A stretch of DNA of 64,000 nucleotides from Lachnospiraceae bacterium (GCA_024682835.1 JAIKYU010000070.1:1-64000); one strand, 5' to 3'. Positions 27,456-37,335 are shown, counted from the stretch's first letter. Notes: generated from the sequence alone by a model not told the origin. A program made the numbers and translations.

Positions 27456-28490
27456 TCAGGATTCGCCGAGAGGCGGCGAAAAATAACTGACCGGACCGAG
27501 GGCATTCACCGGTATATGCAGCATGGAGGTCGGTCCGCCCTCCGTGTACGGTGCAAAATAGACAAATCGTGAAGTGACGTGAATGCTGTTGTACACACCT
27601 TCTACGATGGTCTCCACATTGGAACCATCCATCCGCATCCGCCTGAGAGCGGGGGTGGTGTCTGCGGATGTTGCATACCAGATATAGTTTCCGTTGGTAT
27701 TAAACAGGTCGATGCGTTCCGAACCGATTCGGTCCAGGGCGCCGGTCGTGCGGTTGTAGCGGCACAGGCGGTAACCGGCCGCATTGTCTATGAAATAGAT
27801 GTAATCTCCGACCGGGATGGGCGAGGAGACACTGCCGACGAAGAGCCTGCTTTCCATGTCATTGAGCGACGTGTTCAGGTAATACACCGAAGGGTCTCCC
27901 CCCGCACCGGCGAAAAAGAGATAGCGTCCGTCATAGCCGGTGGGTATAATCATGGAATCCGAGAGCTTCTTTCGATCCTTTTTGTCGATACGCAGCTTGT
28001 ACATGCCGGTATCGCCATCCTCCCCGGTGCCGCTGAAATAAAGATAGGATCCGCACAGCAGCATGGTCCGCGGACGGCATCTTTCCATGAGATTCATTTT
28101 ATTATCCCTGATCCGGCAGCGGTAGATTCCGTAGTTGTTGCCGATGTAGCCGAGACCTTTGCCGCTGGTATACTGGGAGGAATCCATGAAGAAATAGAGA
28201 AATTTGCCGTAACCGGAGATCTGACTGACCCCCATGGAGCCAAGGCGCTTAAAGTCCGATTCGTCCGGCTTCATGCGATAGAGGGTATTGCTGTCTGACA
28301 CGTTGGAAAAATAAACTGTACCGTCCAGTTCACAGAAGTAGCCTCCGTTCAGGAGATTGCCCGGCAGGTTGCCGGTGACGGAGGAGTCGTTTAAGGGGAT
28401 GCGGTCAGAAAGGACGGAATAGACAATGGCGACAGCTGCGATAATCAAAATAGCGAGGGAAACCAGGATAATTTTCAGTCGGTTCTGCAT
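27456..28490 (-). CDS. DUF5050-like membrane-anchored beta-propeller protein
   Basis: N-terminal TM segment; repeated GTVYFSNVSDSNTLYRMKPDES, YLYFSGTGEDGDTGMYKLRID, YIYFIDNAAGYRLCRYNRTTG, YIWYATSADTTPALRRMRMDG units. Confidence 0.65.
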   Translation of the reverse strand: MQNRLKIILVSLAILIIAAVAIVYSVLSDRIPLNDSSVTGNLPGNLLNGGYFCELDGTVYFSNVSDSNTLYRMKPDESDFKRLGSMGVSQISGYGKFLYFFMDSSQYTSGKGLGYIGNNYGIYRCRIRDNKMNLMERCRPRTMLLCGSYLYFSGTGEDGDTGMYKLRIDKKDRKKLSDSMIIPTGYDGRYLFFAGAGGDPSVYYLNTSLNDMESRLFVGSVSSPIPVGDYIYFIDNAAGYRLCRYNRTTGALDRIGSERIDLFNTNGNYIWYATSADTTPALRRMRMDGSNVETIVEGVYNSIHVTSRFVYFAPYTEGGPTSMLHIPVNALGPVSYFSPPLGES

Positions 28491-28531
28491 GCTTCACCTC
28501 TGTCAGGAATTCATGAAACTCAACACCTTTC

Positions 28532-28561
28532 ATTATACTTCTTCCCCGTTGTTGCGATCAA
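28532..28561 (-). promoter_or_regulatory. Promoter reading to the DUF5050-like gene
   Basis: Minus strand TTGATC-18 nt-TATAAT. Confidence 0.5.
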
Positions 28562-28581
28562 CCCCTTTTTGGTATTATACT
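28552..28581 (+). promoter_or_regulatory. Promoter reading to pheA
   Basis: TTGCGA-18 nt-TATACT; -35 overlaps the opposing -35 by 2 bp. Confidence 0.45.
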
Positions 28582-28605
28582 TATTTATGAAAGGCGGGAA
28601 TCGAA

Positions 28606-29733
28606 ATGGGACTTGAGCAACTGCGGGCACAGCTCGATGAACTCGATGAAAAAATCGTGGCGCTTTACGAGGAGCGCATGGCGATTTCGGAGCTGGTGGC
28701 GGAGGATAAGATCCAGACCGGGAAAAAGGTGTTTGATCCGGCAAGAGAACAGGAAAAAATCAGAACACTCAGGGCGCTTGCGCACAACGAGTTCAATAGA
28801 CAGGGGATCGGGGAATTGTATGGTCAGATCATGTCCATAAGCCGTAAGCTGCAGTATCAGAAGCTTTCGGAAGCCGGGGCACTTGGCAAACTCCCGTTTT
28901 ATCCGATCGATGCAATTGATAAGGAGCACGTGCGCGTCTGTTACCAGGGGGCGGAGGGCGCCTATTCTCAGGAGGCCACAAACAGCTTCTTCGGAGAGGG
29001 CGTGAAGAGCTTTGCCGTGGACACCTTCCGGGATGCGATGATCGCCATAGAGGAGGGCAGTGCCGATTTTGCCGTTCTTCCGATCGAGAATTCCACGGCA
29101 GGCGTCGTTACGGAGATCTATGATCTGCTCTCGGAGTATGAGAATTACATCATCGCGGAACAGATCATTCCGATCAGACACTGCCTGATCGGGCTGCCCG
29201 ATGCCCGGGAGGAGGAGATCCGGACGGTATTTGCCCATCCCCAGGCGCTGATGCAGAGTGCCCAGTTTCTGGCTGCCCATCCCAAATGGCAGCAGATCAG
29301 TCTGAAAAACAACGCCTTTGCGGTCAAGCGGGTGAAATCGGACGGTGATCCCACACAGGCAGCCATCGCCGGGGAGCTGGCGGCCGGGATCTACGGGATG
29401 AAGATCCTGCGCAGGGGCATTCAGTCCGCCAGGAGCAATTCCACCCGTTTTATTATTGTCACTAATCAGAAGGTCTTTCTGAAGGATGCGAAGAGGGTGA
29501 GCATATGCTTTGAGATCCGCCATGAGGCCGGATCCCTGTATCATCTCATGTCCCATATCATTTACAACAATCTGAATATGACGAAGATAGAGAGTCGTCC
29601 GATGGAGGAGAGGGACTGGGAATATCGTTTTTTCATTGACTTTGAGGGCAACCTTCTGGACAGCGCCGTCAAGAACGCGCTGCGCGGCCTCAGGGAGGAA
29701 GCCCTCAATCTGCGGATTCTCGGAAATTACTGA
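28606..29733 (+). CDS. pheA: Bifunctional chorismate mutase/prephenate dehydratase
   Basis: LEQLRAQLDELDEKIVALYEERMAIS...; VCYQGAEGAYSQEAT; PIENSTAGVV; ESRPMEERDWEYRFFIDFEGN (ACT). Confidence 0.94.
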   Translation: MGLEQLRAQLDELDEKIVALYEERMAISELVAEDKIQTGKKVFDPAREQEKIRTLRALAHNEFNRQGIGELYGQIMSISRKLQYQKLSEAGALGKLPFYPIDAIDKEHVRVCYQGAEGAYSQEATNSFFGEGVKSFAVDTFRDAMIAIEEGSADFAVLPIENSTAGVVTEIYDLLSEYENYIIAEQIIPIRHCLIGLPDAREEEIRTVFAHPQALMQSAQFLAAHPKWQQISLKNNAFAVKRVKSDGDPTQAAIAGELAAGIYGMKILRRGIQSARSNSTRFIIVTNQKVFLKDAKRVSICFEIRHEAGSLYHLMSHIIYNNLNMTKIESRPMEERDWEYRFFIDFEGNLLDSAVKNALRGLREEALNLRILGNY

Positions 29734-29746
29734 TAAAGGAGGGCAA

Positions 29747-31042
29747 ATGACCAGAGACGAATCGCTGCTGCTGTTTTGCCGATCGCCTTACACAGCGCTT
29801 TTGCGGGATTTCTGTCTCATGATCGAGGGAGACAGAGACACGGCGGAGGAGATTGCGCCGCACTGTCTGCAGGCACTTCTGTCAATGGCCGGGGAGACCG
29901 GGTTCGGAGGGAATCTCTGGCATGATTTTCTGACCAGACTTCTGGTGAGCAGCGAAAACAGCTACACGCTTTCGGCAGAGCTGCGCGGAGCACCGGACGG
30001 CACGGTCAGGGAATTCGCCCTGCATGACATGACCGTCGTTCGCGGCTGGTTTGCGCTGGATCTCCATGGACTTGCGGAGAAATGCGGTCTGCCGATGATC
30101 GAACAGATTGCCGACTACCACACCGATCAGGGGGAGGGCAAGGTGTACAGTGCCCGGATCAGAGAGCGGATCGAAACCCTGGCCGGTCAGCTCGCGGAGT
30201 GCGGGAGCGACAGCGAAATGCTGGATGCCCTCACCTCCTTTTACGCGCATTACGGGGTGGGTGCGCTGGGACTGCATAAGGCTTTCCGGCTGCGTATGGC
30301 GGATGAGCATCCTGTGATCCGTCCGATTACCCGAATCGCCGATGTGCGGCTGGATGACCTGGTCGGCTATGAAAGCGCCAAGGAGCAGCTGATTCGCAAT
30401 ACCGAAGCGTTTCTTGCCGGTGCGCCCGCCAACAACTGTCTTCTGTACGGCGATGCGGGCACCGGAAAATCCACCTCCGTCAAGGCCCTCGCAAACACCT
30501 ACTACGACAGGGGACTGCGGATCATCGAGATCTACCGTCATGAATTCCGCTACCTTCATCAGATCATCGGCGAGATCAAGCACCGGAATTACCGTTTCCT
30601 GCTTTACATGGATGACTTAAGCTTTGAGGAATTCGAGACGGAGTATAAGTACCTCAAGGCAGTCATAGAGGGAGGACTGGAGAAAAAGCCGGATAATGTG
30701 CTGATCTACGCAACCAGCAACCGAAGACATCTGGTTCGGGAGAGCTTCCGGGACAAGCAAAAGCTCTCTGATGACGACGTGCATCGCAGTGACACGGTTC
30801 AGGAAAAGCTGTCTCTGTTCGACCGGTTCGGACTGACGATCTACTTCGGCGCACCGACGCCGCAGGAGTACTATGAGATTGTCAGGACGCTCGCGGCACG
30901 GGCGGGCATCAGCATGCCGGAGGACGAACTGCTGGCCTGTGCAAACCGTTGGGAACTCAAGCATGCCGGCTATTCGGGCAGGACGGCACAGCAGATGATC
31001 GACGACCTGCTCGGAAAAGAAGCGCTGCTTCGGGAGGCGTAA
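29747..31042 (+). CDS. DUF815-family AAA+ ATPase
   Basis: DLVGYESAKEQLIRNTEAFLAGAPANNCLLYGDAGTGKSTSVKALANTYYDRGLRIIEI...FLLYMDDLSFEEFETEYKYLKAVIEGGLEKKPDNVLIYATSNRRHLV. Start set at the ATG after an AGGAGGG. Confidence 0.88.
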   Translation: MTRDESLLLFCRSPYTALLRDFCLMIEGDRDTAEEIAPHCLQALLSMAGETGFGGNLWHDFLTRLLVSSENSYTLSAELRGAPDGTVREFALHDMTVVRGWFALDLHGLAEKCGLPMIEQIADYHTDQGEGKVYSARIRERIETLAGQLAECGSDSEMLDALTSFYAHYGVGALGLHKAFRLRMADEHPVIRPITRIADVRLDDLVGYESAKEQLIRNTEAFLAGAPANNCLLYGDAGTGKSTSVKALANTYYDRGLRIIEIYRHEFRYLHQIIGEIKHRNYRFLLYMDDLSFEEFETEYKYLKAVIEGGLEKKPDNVLIYATSNRRHLVRESFRDKQKLSDDDVHRSDTVQEKLSLFDRFGLTIYFGAPTPQEYYEIVRTLAARAGISMPEDELLACANRWELKHAGYSGRTAQQMIDDLLGKEALLREA

Positions 31043-31045
31043 TCC

Positions 31046-32638
31046 ATGGCGGAGGTAATGGCAGCGATTGACGTAGGATCCTACGAGATCGCCATGAAGA
31101 TTTTTGAACTCAGCGCCAGGAAGGGCGTGCGGGAGCTGGATCATGTCCGGTTTCGTCTGGATCTCGGAAGCGAGAGCTACGCAACCGGAAGAATCAGTGC
31201 CGCGCGCATCTCTGAGATATGCCGGATTCTTACGGAATTCAAACGGGTCATGAAAACCTGGGGGGCCGACAAGGTCCGTGTGTGCGGTACCAGTGCCCTG
31301 CGTGAGAGCAGAAATGCAAGCGTTGCGCTCGAGCAGATCGAAAAGAGAACCGGATTTACCATAGAGATTCTGTCCAATTCGGAGCAGCGGTTTCTGGATT
31401 ACAAGGCCATCGCGCTGAAAAGCGCGGTCTTTGAAAAGATGATTGAAGCACCTACCGCCATTGTCGACATCGGCGGCGGGAGCGTCCAGATTTCCCTGTT
31501 TGACCGTGACAAGCTCATTACGACGCAGAATCTTCGAATGGGGGTGCTGCGCTTAAGGGAGCGGGTCAACCAGATGGGAATCGGAACGGCACGATACAAC
31601 ACGCTGGTCTGTGAACTGATTCAGGCGCAGCTTTCGGTGTTTGCCCGGATGTATCTGCGGGATAAGGACAATATCTCCAACATGATCATCGTTGACGATT
31701 ACATCTCGCCGATTCTACAGAAGAAAAAGACACTGGATGAAATAGGCCTGCTGAGTGACGCGAGCAGATCGGCATCCGGTGGAATGGTGGATGCGGAAAA
31801 CTTTATCCGTTTTCTGGCAGCGGTGCCCACCGAATCGCAGATCCGGAATGCCGACCGGCTCGGTATCCCGTTGGAGAATCTTCCTCTTGTCTACATCTCG
31901 GGACTGATTATCAAATGCATCGCGGAAATGATGCATACGGTGACGATCTGGGCGCCCGGCGTCACACTCTGTGACGGCATCACCTATGAATATGCCGAGA
32001 AACACCGTATCCTGGAGGTGAGACACGATTTCGAGCAGGACATCATCGCGAGCGCCTATCATATCTCCCAGCGCTACAAAGGAAACCGGAAACGGAGCGA
32101 GCTGATCGGGAATCTTGCGCTGGGCGTCTTTGACAGCATGAAGAAAATCCACGGCCTTGGCAAGCGCGACCGATTGCTTCTGCAAATTGCGGCGATTCTG
32201 CATGACTGCGGAAAATATGTCAGCATGATGAATATCGGGGAGAGCGCGTATGCCATCATCATGTCGACGGAGATCATCGGCCTCTCACACAGGGAGCGGC
32301 AGATTGTCGCCTGGGTCGTGCACAATATTTATTCCGCGATCCCGGATGTGGAGGATGGGACCCGCGACAACGGCCTGATTGACGAGAGCCTCCGTCTGCG
32401 TGTGCTGAAGCTTACGGCGATGCTTCGGGTGGCCGGCGGACTGGACCGCTCCCATCTGAAGAAATTCAAGGGCGCCGGCTTTAAACTCTGTGATAATCAA
32501 TTGGTGATTACGGCCAACACGGAGGAGGATATCACGCTTGAGAAGAGTCTCTTCGGAAGAAGAGCCACCTTTTTCGAGGAGATTTTCGGCGTTGTGCCGG
32601 TTGTCAGAAAAAAGACGGATACCGTCCGCGGACAGTAG
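31046..32638 (+). CDS. ppx: Exopolyphosphatase / Ppx-GppA phosphatase with C-terminal HD domain
   Basis: AAIDVGSYEIAMKIFEL, VCGTSALRES, TAIVDIGGGSVQIS, HD-like LHDCGKYVSM. Confidence 0.88.
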   Translation: MAEVMAAIDVGSYEIAMKIFELSARKGVRELDHVRFRLDLGSESYATGRISAARISEICRILTEFKRVMKTWGADKVRVCGTSALRESRNASVALEQIEKRTGFTIEILSNSEQRFLDYKAIALKSAVFEKMIEAPTAIVDIGGGSVQISLFDRDKLITTQNLRMGVLRLRERVNQMGIGTARYNTLVCELIQAQLSVFARMYLRDKDNISNMIIVDDYISPILQKKKTLDEIGLLSDASRSASGGMVDAENFIRFLAAVPTESQIRNADRLGIPLENLPLVYISGLIIKCIAEMMHTVTIWAPGVTLCDGITYEYAEKHRILEVRHDFEQDIIASAYHISQRYKGNRKRSELIGNLALGVFDSMKKIHGLGKRDRLLLQIAAILHDCGKYVSMMNIGESAYAIIMSTEIIGLSHRERQIVAWVVHNIYSAIPDVEDGTRDNGLIDESLRLRVLKLTAMLRVAGGLDRSHLKKFKGAGFKLCDNQLVITANTEEDITLEKSLFGRRATFFEEIFGVVPVVRKKTDTVRGQ

Positions 32639-32662
32639 ATGAAAAAGAAAGGTGTGTAGAAA

Positions 32663-34786
32663 ATGGAACGGTTTACCAATCGGGAGCTCTCCTGGATCGC
32701 GTTTGACGAGCGTTGCCTGCATGAGGCGGGCGATCCGGAAAATCCGCTGTTTGAGCGGCTGAAGTTTTTGAGCATTACGGCCAGCAATCTGGATGAGTTT
32801 TTCATGGTTCGCGTGGCATCCCTGAAGGATATGGTCAATGCCGGATACAGAAAAAAGGACATCGCCGGCATGACAGCTTCGGAACAGCTGGCTGCGGTTG
32901 AGGAAAGGCTTCATGAGTTCATAAATGCCCAGTATGATGTCTGGAACCGGGAGCTTCGGCCGCGCCTCAAAGAAAACGGATTGCAGATTCTCGACAGCTA
33001 CAGGGAACTCACGGAGGAGGACTGCTGTGTCACGGACCGCTATTTTGACGAATTCATCTATCCGGTGCTCACGCCGATGGCGGTGGATTCCTCCCGCCCG
33101 TTTCCGCTCATCCGCAACCGAAGTCTGAATATCGGTGCGCTGGTCACCAAAAAGGGCGGTGACGGGGAGATCGAATTTGCCACGGTTCAGGTGCCCGGTG
33201 TGGTGAATCGCCTGATTGAACTGCCCGGGGACGGGAACCGCCGCATGATTCTGCTGGAGGAGATCATCCGCCGCAACATGGACAAGCTGTTCCTTAATTA
33301 TGATATTGTGTGCTGCGCCGCGTATCGTGTCGGGAGAAATGCCGATCTGTCCATTGACGAGGACGAGGCGGAGGATCTTTTGAAGGAGATCGAAAAGCAG
33401 CTGAAAAAGCGGCAGTGGGGTCAGGCGATCCGGCTGGAGGTGGAAAAGGATATCGACGACAGGCTGCTTGCCCACATACGCGGAGAACTGAATGTGGATG
33501 ACCGGGAGCTTTACCGGATCAATGGGCCGCTTGATCTGACCTTCCTCATGAAGCTGTATTCTCTGGACGGATTCGATGAATGGAAGGAGCACGGCTATAC
33601 ATCCGGACAACCGGTACCCGCTCTCCGTGAGGAGTCCGATCTGCACGATATTTTTGCGAGAATCCGCGAGGGGGATATTCTGATGCATCACCCCTACGAG
33701 ACCTTCGACCCGGTGGTCCGGTTTGTGGAGCAGGCGGCGACGGATGACGCTGTGCTTGCAATCAAGCAGACGCTCTACCGCGTGAGCGGCAATTCTCCGA
33801 TTATTGCCGCCCTGGCAAGAGCGGCGGAGAGCGGCAAACAGGTATCCGTCCTGGTGGAGCTCAAAGCAAGATTCGACGAGGAGCACAATATTGTCTGGGC
33901 GAGAATGCTTGAAAAAGCAGGATGTCACGTCATCTACGGCCTGGTGGGTCTGAAGACGCACTGCAAGATCACGCTGGTGGTACGGCGCGAAGAGGATGGC
34001 ATCAGGCGGTATGTCCATCTGGCAACGGGCAATTACAACGATTCAACTGCGCGGCTCTATACGGATATCGGTCTGTTCACCTGTGAGGAGGCATACGGCG
34101 AGGATGCGACCGCTGTGTTCAATATGCTCTCCGGGTATTCCGAACCGGTCGTCTGGAATAAGCTGACCCTGGCTCCGCTTTGGCTGAAGGAGCGGATTCT
34201 GGCATTGATCCGGCGGGAAACGGATAATGCACGCGGGGGGATTCCGTCCCGCATCATTGCAAAGATGAATTCCCTGTGTCATGAGGAAGTGATCTCGGCA
34301 CTTTATGAGGCGAGTCAAGCGGGAGTCCAGATCGATCTGATCATTCGCGGCATCTGCTGTCTGAGAGCGGGTGTTCCCGGACTGAGTGAGAATATCCGGG
34401 TGCGGTCCATTGTGGGCAATTTTCTGGAGCACAGCCGGATCTTCTGTTTTGAAAACGCCGGAAAGCCGGAGTACTATTGCAGCAGTGCCGACTGGATGCC
34501 GAGAAACCTTGAACGCCGGGTGGAAATCATGTTTCCTGTGGAGAGAGAGGAGGGCATGAAGAAGCTCCGCCATATTCTGGATACAGAGCTTGCGGACACG
34601 GAAAAGGCACATCTGCTGATGCCGGATGCAACCTATGCGGATGTAGATAAGAAGGGAAAGAAACGGGTCAATTCGCAGCATCAGTTCGGAGAAGAGGCGC
34701 TTGCTGCGGCACAGGAAGGAAAAAAGCACGAGACCCGTGTGTTTGAACCCATTCTGGGCAGTCCCGCGGAATCCGCGCAGACATGA
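32663..34786 (+). CDS. ppk1: Polyphosphate kinase 1
   Basis: NRELSWIAFDERCLHEA, FFMVRVASLKDMV, HHPYETFDPVVRFVEQAATDDAVLAIKQTLYRVSGNSPI, HCKITLVVR, GNYND. Confidence 0.96.
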   Translation: MERFTNRELSWIAFDERCLHEAGDPENPLFERLKFLSITASNLDEFFMVRVASLKDMVNAGYRKKDIAGMTASEQLAAVEERLHEFINAQYDVWNRELRPRLKENGLQILDSYRELTEEDCCVTDRYFDEFIYPVLTPMAVDSSRPFPLIRNRSLNIGALVTKKGGDGEIEFATVQVPGVVNRLIELPGDGNRRMILLEEIIRRNMDKLFLNYDIVCCAAYRVGRNADLSIDEDEAEDLLKEIEKQLKKRQWGQAIRLEVEKDIDDRLLAHIRGELNVDDRELYRINGPLDLTFLMKLYSLDGFDEWKEHGYTSGQPVPALREESDLHDIFARIREGDILMHHPYETFDPVVRFVEQAATDDAVLAIKQTLYRVSGNSPIIAALARAAESGKQVSVLVELKARFDEEHNIVWARMLEKAGCHVIYGLVGLKTHCKITLVVRREEDGIRRYVHLATGNYNDSTARLYTDIGLFTCEEAYGEDATAVFNMLSGYSEPVVWNKLTLAPLWLKERILALIRRETDNARGGIPSRIIAKMNSLCHEEVISALYEASQAGVQIDLIIRGICCLRAGVPGLSENIRVRSIVGNFLEHSRIFCFENAGKPEYYCSSADWMPRNLERRVEIMFPVEREEGMKKLRHILDTELADTEKAHLLMPDATYADVDKKGKKRVNSQHQFGEEALAAAQEGKKHETRVFEPILGSPAESAQT

Positions 34787-35457
34787 ACAGCAGGATCATT
34801 CTGGCTTCCTCGTCGCCCAGACGGAAGGAGCTCATGGAGCAGGCGGGGTATGATTTTTTCGTGCTGCCTGCCAAAGGAGAGGAAAAGCCGGATTACCGGA
34901 CACCGGAGGAAATGGTGCGTTTTCTCTCCATGCAGAAAGCGACGGAGGTCGCCGGACGTCTCCTGAACGATGCCCCGTTGCTGCTTCCTGAAAGGTTTTT
35001 GGAAAGTGCGGAGAATCTGCTTGTCATCGGCGCAGATACTGTTGTATCATTAGATCAGGAGATCCTGGGCAAGCCCGGAGACCGGCAGGATGCCGCGCGG
35101 ATGCTTGCGATGCTTTCCGGGCGATGCCATGAGGTGTGGACGGGTGTGACCGTGATCCCCGTTTCCACGGAAGGCTTTGCCGGAAAAGCGGCATTAAACG
35201 CATCGTATCATAAAGAGAGAGACTTTTCCGAACACGCGGTCACCTTTGCGGAATGCACAACGGTTGACGTGGCGCCCTTATCCGAAAGGGAGATCAGGGA
35301 ATATCTGGAGACCGGCGAGGCGGATGATAAGGCCGGCGCATACGGCATTCAGGGACGTTTCGCTGTTCATATCCGCGGCATTCGCGGAGATTACTGCAAT
35401 GTGGTGGGACTTCCGATCGCGTCTCTCTACAGGATATTATCGGATCGGTTTTTGTAG
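34783..35457 (+). CDS. maf: Maf-family nucleotide pyrophosphatase
   Basis: IILASSSPRRKELMEQAGYDF, VIGADTVVSLD, YGIQGRFAVHIRGIRGDYCNVVGLPI. Confidence 0.94.
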   Translation: MNSRIILASSSPRRKELMEQAGYDFFVLPAKGEEKPDYRTPEEMVRFLSMQKATEVAGRLLNDAPLLLPERFLESAENLLVIGADTVVSLDQEILGKPGDRQDAARMLAMLSGRCHEVWTGVTVIPVSTEGFAGKAALNASYHKERDFSEHAVTFAECTTVDVAPLSEREIREYLETGEADDKAGAYGIQGRFAVHIRGIRGDYCNVVGLPIASLYRILSDRFL

Positions 35458-35501
35458 AAATGTGCAGCCGTTGACGTGATGTTTCATCAGGAGGGAATCA
35501 T

Positions 35502-35756
35502 ATGCACGAATACGACGACGCAGTTCTTCAATGCTTTCTGGACAGACAGCAGCAGCTTTTCTCAGAGGATGTCGCTTCTACACCAGAGGAGGCCGAGGCG
35601 TTTCTCACGGACTGTATGGCGGTGGTTCTCGATTCCGCCAGCGAGGTGGGGGAATACTTCGAAGAAGAGGGCATGGAGATCGGTGAGGGAAGTGCGCTTG
35701 AGGCGGACGAGGTCTTCGAGATCGGAGACGGACGGTATCTGATCGTCGAAGGCTGA
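35502..35756 (+). CDS. Small acidic conserved-type hypothetical protein
   Basis: 84 aa MHEYDDAVLQCFLDRQQQLFSEDVASTPEEAEAFLTDC...DGRYLIVEG with ggaggg SD; strongly acidic. Confidence 0.6.
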   Translation: MHEYDDAVLQCFLDRQQQLFSEDVASTPEEAEAFLTDCMAVVLDSASEVGEYFEEEGMEIGEGSALEADEVFEIGDGRYLIVEG

Positions 35757-35796
35757 AACAAGCCTTGCCGTGGATCACGGCACAGGCCGGGCGGAA

Positions 35797-36621
35797 TCAG
35801 GAGTCTGTTTCCCGTATCAGAAAATCAGCCAGTCCGTCGTGATTGTTGTCCTCAGTCGTCACGACATCAGCGGCAGCCTGCGTTCGCAGGCTGCCGTTTT
35901 TCATGGCAATACCCAGGCCTGCGGCCTGAATCATGGAGATGTCATTCTCTTCATCCCCTGCAGCGATGGCAGATGATGCGGGAATGCCCAAATATTCGCA
36001 GAGCTTGTTTACCGCCGAACCTTTTCCTGCCTCCGCACGGAAAATCTCAAGATAATACGGATTGGAATAAAGCAGCGTAAGCCTGGGACCCGCAAGATCC
36101 TTCAGCTCCATGCGGAACCGTTCCAGGCGATCGGCGTCATGGAGCTCAATGGCGATACACTTGCACGGCGGTTCGGGCAGGGCGCCTGTGATGTCTTCGG
36201 TCACCAGAAGAGGGGATTTGATCACACGCCGGTAGAAGGTGAGGCATTCCTCATCCGCGGCATCCCTGACAGGCGGAGTGACAATATGCGTGTCGTTGTA
36301 GGTGTGGATATGAATCCTGTGTTTTTGGGCGAGTGCGAAGATGGGGTCGATCAGATTCAGATCAACACCGATGCGGTGGATGGTCTGCTTCCTGTCACAA
36401 TCCCATATTTGCGCACCGTTGTAGGCAATGAGAAAGGTGCGTGGATAATAAAGATGAAGCTCACGCTGTACGGCAAGGGCGCTTTCCATGGCCCGGCCGG
36501 TGGACACGGCAAAGGCATTGCCGGCATCAAGGAAAGCCTCCAGCGCCGACCGGGTCTTCCTTCCAATCGTTTTTTGGTCATTCAGCAGGGTGCCGTCCAG
36601 ATCGGAGAAAAACACCTTCAT
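35797..36621 (-). CDS. Cof-type HAD-IIB family hydrolase
   Basis: MKVFFSDLDGTLLNDQKTIG, STGRAMES, AIAAGDEENDISMIQAAGLGIAMKNG. Confidence 0.92.
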   Translation of the reverse strand: MKVFFSDLDGTLLNDQKTIGRKTRSALEAFLDAGNAFAVSTGRAMESALAVQRELHLYYPRTFLIAYNGAQIWDCDRKQTIHRIGVDLNLIDPIFALAQKHRIHIHTYNDTHIVTPPVRDAADEECLTFYRRVIKSPLLVTEDITGALPEPPCKCIAIELHDADRLERFRMELKDLAGPRLTLLYSNPYYLEIFRAEAGKGSAVNKLCEYLGIPASSAIAAGDEENDISMIQAAGLGIAMKNGSLRTQAAADVVTTEDNNHDGLADFLIRETDS

Positions 36622-36623
36622 GG

Positions 36624-37241
36624 TCAGGCAATTCCCTTCGCGTAGTTTTCCCCGACCGTCTTCCAGTCGATCAGACCGATGTAGGCCTTGACATAGTCGG
36701 GACGCAGGTTTTTATACTTCAGATAATAGGCGTGCTCCCACACATCGACACAGGCGATGGGGATCCGGCCTGTCCCTTCGCTGATGGGATTGTCCTGATT
36801 CGGAGAAGCGCTCACATACAGCTTTCCCTCCTTATCGACGGAGAGAAAGGACCATCCGGAGCCGAACTGACCTACGGCGAGGGATGCCAGCTTCTCCTTC
36901 AGTGCATCGAAACTGCCGAAATCCCGGTTGATCGCATCCGCCAGCGCACCTTCCGGTGCACGATCACCGTCCGGAGAAATGATCTGGAAGTAGAGATTGT
37001 GGTTGTAGAAGCCGCCGCCGTTGTTGCGAAGCGCCTTGCGAAGGGCCTCATCGGGGATTCCGTCAAGGTTTGCAAGCACCTCTTCGATCGTCTTGTCTGC
37101 GACGCCCGCCTTTTCGGCGGCATCATTCAGATTTTTCGTGTAGGTCGCATGATGTTTTCCGTAATGGGTTTCCATGGTCAGGGTATCAATGACCGGCTCC
37201 AATGCGTCCATGGAATAGTGTAACTGGATCTGCTCGTACAT
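36624..37241 (-). CDS. sodA: Superoxide dismutase (Fe/Mn family; Mn-type signature residues)
   Basis: MDALEPVIDTLTMETHYGKHHATYTKNLN..., FYNHNLYFQ, FGSGWSFL, NQDNPI, DVWEHAYYLKYKNLRPDYVKAY. Confidence 0.94.
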   Translation of the reverse strand: MYEQIQLHYSMDALEPVIDTLTMETHYGKHHATYTKNLNDAAEKAGVADKTIEEVLANLDGIPDEALRKALRNNGGGFYNHNLYFQIISPDGDRAPEGALADAINRDFGSFDALKEKLASLAVGQFGSGWSFLSVDKEGKLYVSASPNQDNPISEGTGRIPIACVDVWEHAYYLKYKNLRPDYVKAYIGLIDWKTVGENYAKGIA

Positions 37242-37296
37242 GGCAATTCCTCCTTTCGCCTTCGATTATACACCAGGAACCGGTCGTTCGGAACAG

Positions 37297-37325
37297 TTGA
37301 AAAAGATTTTGCGGTATGATATAAT
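37297..37325 (+). promoter_or_regulatory. SigA-like promoter for PP2C-kinase-rsgA cluster
   Basis: TTGAAA-17 nt-TATAAT directly upstream of ATG 37336. Confidence 0.65.
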
Positions 37326-37335
37326 TTATTTTCGT

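Noticed and set aside
32285-34018. 577-aa minus-strand ORF antisense to ppk1
   Set aside because: Shadow ORF from high-GC codon usage; no recognisable domain, and the sense strand encodes a clear Ppk1.
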